DNA of 15,706 nt, from contig DASQHF010000090.1 of assembly GCA_035632215.1 (NCBI GenBank), positions 1 through 15,706 of the forward strand, read 5' to 3'. Origin of the DNA: CAIYRG01 sp035632215. GTDB lineage: Bacteria > Pseudomonadota > Alphaproteobacteria > Micropepsales > Micropepsaceae. Positions 14,193 through 15,706 of this stretch are shown piece after piece. Made by a program: the position numbers and the translations under genes. The notes beneath the pieces are model-generated. The model saw only the letters and a list, made by a program, of their open reading frames with translations, did not search any database and was not told where the DNA came from. The stretch's first letter is position 1. Each line of letters begins with the position of its first letter.

Positions 14193-14711
14193 TCACTCCC
14201 CCGGGGGATCCAGAGCGTTCGCCGCGTTCGGATGCGTCTGCACCTGGATGTAGTCGGCCAAGCCGATGGCCGCGATCAGCTTGAGCTGCGTATTCAGGTA
14301 ATCGATGTGCTCTTCCTCGCTCTTGAGGATCCCTTCATAGAGAAGGCGCGAGCCGTAATCCTGAATCGATTCCGCATAGGCGATCGCAGCCCGCAAATCG
14401 CCAAGCGCCTTGTGCTCGAACTTGAGATCGCACCCGATCACGTCCTCGACGTTCTCGCCGATCAAGAGCTTATCGAGATATTGCAGGTTGGGAAGGCCGC
14501 CCAGGAACAGGATCCGCTGCACGAGCGAATCGGCGTGCCGCATCTCGTCGAGCGACTCTTCGTATTCCTTTTTCGAAAGCTCCGAGACGCCCCAATTCGC
14601 GAGCATGCGCGAATGCAGGAAGTACTGGTTGATCGCCGTGAGCTCGTTCTTGAGGATGAGATTGAGGAATTCGATCGTCTTCGCGTCGGACTTGAGCGGG
14701 TCCTGCTTCAC
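14193..14711 (-). CDS. bfr: Bacterioferritin (haem-containing iron storage), GTG start
   Basis: 172-residue four-helix-bundle ferritin that oxidises and stores iron in a 24-subunit shell. By alignment to E. coli Bfr (offset +5) the di-iron ferroxidase ligands are all present: Glu23, Glu56, His59, Glu99, Glu132 and His135. The haem-ligating Met is Met57 in DEMRHAD. LKNELTAINQYFLHSRM is the classical helix A. The start is GTG, whose bases overlap the bfd stop (GTGA); a longer frame exists upstream but only reads through bfd in another frame. The protein is some 9 residues longer than E. coli Bfr at the C-terminus (HPNAANALDPPGE), and the last codons include CCCCCGGGGG right beside the repeat element. 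Function secure; the tail is unusual. Confidence 0.96.
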   Translation of the reverse strand: MKQDPLKSDAKTIEFLNLILKNELTAINQYFLHSRMLANWGVSELSKKEYEESLDEMRHADSLVQRILFLGGLPNLQYLDKLLIGENVEDVIGCDLKFEHKALGDLRAAIAYAESIQDYGSRLLYEGILKSEEEHIDYLNTQLKLIAAIGLADYIQVQTHPNAANALDPPGE

Positions 14712-14893
14712 TCCGCGGCTTCCAGAACTTCCTCTTGGGCTTGGCTCACCATGGCTTCGATCGTTTCGTGGCATGTCCCGCACACCTTGGCTACACCGTT
14801 ATGCGCATAGACTTGCTCGGGCGAGGACGCGCCGCAAGCAATTGCGCGAAGGACTTTCGCCTCATTCAGCCGATTGCACACACAGACGATCAT
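14708..14893 (-). CDS. bfd: Bacterioferritin-associated ferredoxin
   Basis: 61-residue [2Fe-2S] protein that docks on bacterioferritin and delivers electrons to its haem so that stored iron can leave. The four cluster cysteines are Cys4 and Cys6 (IVCVCNRLNE) and Cys38 and Cys41 (VCGTCHETI), the Bfd spacing. It lies directly before bfr and shares 4 bp with it, so iron storage and release proteins are made together. The ATG lacks a clear Shine-Dalgarno; AACGGCCGTT just upstream is a small palindrome. A Fur-box-like sequence lies 44-58 bp upstream of the start. Length and motif make the call firm. Confidence 0.95.
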   Translation of the reverse strand: MIVCVCNRLNEAKVLRAIACGASSPEQVYAHNGVAKVCGTCHETIEAMVSQAQEEVLEAAE

Positions 14894-14936
14894 CGGAACG
14901 GCCGTTGCACACGCTACGCTGATGACATGGCGAAGT

Positions 14937-14951
14937 TGCGAATGATTGTCA
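14937..14951 (-). promoter_or_regulatory. Fur-box-like operator in the bfd-bfr promoter region
   Basis: On the minus strand TGACAATCATTCGCA matches 12 of 15 positions of the 7-1-7 Fur consensus TGATAATCATTATCA, and it overlaps TTGACA (14952-14947), a perfect -35 hexamer for bfd. The -10 is weak (ATGTCA at 14928-14923 with an 18-nt spacer). Iron control of bfd-bfr is common; in alphaproteobacteria it may also be through Irr, for which I see no clear site. Confidence 0.4.
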
Positions 14952-15070
14952 ATATCGTACTTTCACTTAGATGGGCCACCCGGAACCCAGGTCACAACTA
15001 GCCCTCCTCGGCCCGCCAAACGAAACGAAATTGCTACCCGCGCGCTATGGGAGTGGCTGGTGATCCTGAA

Positions 15071-15215
15071 GAGGGGTTTCCCAGTTGGAACCTCCGGTGG
15101 GTACGCATGTCACATGAAATGCGCAGCGATTGTGCGGTCCCGCCGCACCAGCGCCACAATGCTCTAGCTTAACCGTTTTGCGGAGGGGCCTCGCCGCTTC
15201 GCGGCGGATTTTTTT
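15071..15215 (+). ncRNA. Candidate attenuator leader or small RNA
   Basis: Successive hairpins: GGGGTTTCC / GGAACCTCC (15073-15095, 8 of 9 pairs counting one G-U), CGCAT / ATGCG around CATGTCACATG (about 15104-15118), GTGCGG / CCGCAC (15132-15148, perfect) and the terminator stem (15192-15206) with 7 T. GCGG at 15180-15183 can pair with CCGC at 15194-15197 and would then break the terminator stem, a possible anti-terminator. It could be a leader of the downstream gene or an independent small RNA. No known RNA family recognised. Confidence 0.35.
15192..15215 (+). terminator. Intrinsic terminator just upstream of the last gene
   Basis: CGCCGC / GCGGCG stem around TTC, then GA and seven T. Only 37 bp separate the T run from the next ATG, which leaves little room for a separate promoter. 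Confidence 0.85.
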
Positions 15216-15252
15216 GTGCCGTGAATTCGTGAAGCAAAAGAGGGAGTTAGTA

Positions 15253-15706
15253 ATGAACAGACAAATAAAAAGACTGGGGACTGCATGTTTTCTAGCGATC
15301 GCTTGGGGTGTTACCCCCGCACTGGCTGCGGCTCCTGCGGGTTTTACCGGAACGCTCACCGGCAGCTACGCCAACGACAGTTGCAATGGCTGTGGCGGGC
15401 ATGTCGATAATTGGGGGGTTAACGGCCAAGGCGCCTTCGGATTCAGCCCCGACGTGGGCGCCGAGGTTGACCTTGGTTATTCGCACGCGTCCTTCACCAG
15501 CTTCAACATCGACACCTGGGGCATCGGTGGAAATGTCTTCTGGGCTCCGGCTTTCGGGCGGTTCGGCGGGACCGTCGATTGGACCCGTTACAGCTTACCT
15601 GGCCCGGATGTCGACAGCGTAACCTACGGTGGCTTCGGGGAATTCTATGCTAATGAGTTCATCACCTTGGGCGGGAATGTCGGCGGGGTGCACTTGAGCA
15701 CCTCAG
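15253..15706 (+). CDS. Secreted, probably outer-membrane beta-barrel protein, 3' end missing
   Basis: 151 residues are visible and the frame is open to the window edge. The ATG has the ribosome site GAGGGAG with a 7-nt gap. A signal peptide is clear: basic start (MNRQIKRLG), hydrophobic core to about residue 20, cleavage likely after ALA (23-25). The mature part is rich in Gly, aromatic and alternating residues (AEVDLGYSHASF, WGIGGNVFWAP, VTYGGFGEFYANEF), as in outer-membrane barrels. Early in the mature chain there is CNGC (44-47), a CxxC pair that could form a disulfide; it is followed by GGH. I do not recognise the family. Codon use looks less biased to G/C in third positions than the PDH genes, which may mean a more recent arrival (impression only). 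Confidence 0.75.
   Translation, partial: MNRQIKRLGTACFLAIAWGVTPALAAAPAGFTGTLTGSYANDSCNGCGGHVDNWGVNGQGAFGFSPDVGAEVDLGYSHASFTSFNIDTWGIGGNVFWAPAFGRFGGTVDWTRYSLPGPDVDSVTYGGFGEFYANEFITLGGNVGGVHLSTS

Larger units (their letters stand above)
14894..15252. other. 359-bp intergenic region with structured RNA potential
   Basis: Between divergent bfd (minus) and the last gene (plus). Open frames here (for example one starting at 14946) have no recognisable protein and no good ribosome site, so I call it non-coding. The left part holds the Fur-like box and promoter elements for bfd; the right part (15071-15215) holds hairpins and a terminator, listed separately. Confidence 0.6.

Noticed and set aside
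14946..15167. Small plus-strand open frame upstream of the last gene
   Set aside because: No good ribosome site, no recognisable domain, and it overlaps hairpins and the Fur-like region; more likely leader or RNA.
1..15706. CRISPR array, tRNA/rRNA genes, transposase or phage genes
   Set aside because: No regularly spaced repeats, no cloverleaf-like sequence and no mobile-element protein was found in either strand by eye.

Overview
The window reads as a high-GC alphaproteobacterial chromosome, probably Hyphomicrobiales/Rhizobiales-like. The backbone order pyrG - kdsA - eno - ftsB - pdhA - pdhB - pdhC - lpdA is the one known from that class. The pyruvate dehydrogenase E1 is split into alpha and beta chains, and the beta chain carries its own N-terminal lipoyl domain, an alphaproteobacterial trait. 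No tRNA, rRNA, CRISPR array, phage gene or transposase was seen, so this is mostly a housekeeping region with several insertions.

Layout. Bases 1-4195 hold a tightly packed plus-strand run: the 3' part of pyrG, an RraA-like aldolase-family gene (1-bp overlap), kdsA (metal-dependent type), and a signal-peptide-bearing outer-membrane barrel of the alginate-export family (4-bp overlap). A minus-strand MAPEG membrane protein meets this run tail to tail with no intergenic base. Next come eno and an exported NHL six-bladed propeller. The propeller keeps the zinc histidines and catalytic residues of peptidyl-alpha-hydroxyglycine alpha-amidating lyase (PAL). A strong intrinsic terminator closes that unit. 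Two tandem cupin genes follow, about three-quarters identical in protein, with a sharply bounded near-identical DNA tract between them. Then come ftsB and the complete PDH operon (E1 alpha, lipoyl-E1 beta, E2, E3; gaps of 0, 3 and 2 bp).

After lpdA lies a 133-bp palindromic repeat element of several hairpins. Beyond it is a minus-strand iron-storage pair, bfd-bfr, coupled by a GTGA overlap and with a Fur-box-like sequence upstream. The last 800 bp hold a roughly 360-bp non-coding stretch with hairpins and a good intrinsic terminator only 37 bp before the next start codon. The final gene, a secreted, probably outer-membrane barrel protein, runs off the window edge.

How it works together. The backbone links CTP and KDO synthesis (for LPS), lower glycolysis (enolase), conversion of pyruvate to acetyl-CoA (PDH) and a divisome protein. 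The inserted genes are mainly envelope or exported functions (two barrels, MAPEG, PAL-like propeller) plus small cupins. The most notable items are the complete PAL-type active site with no hydroxylase partner in view, the cupin conversion tract, the terminator-bearing leader of the last gene, and the palindromic element next to an extended bacterioferritin tail.
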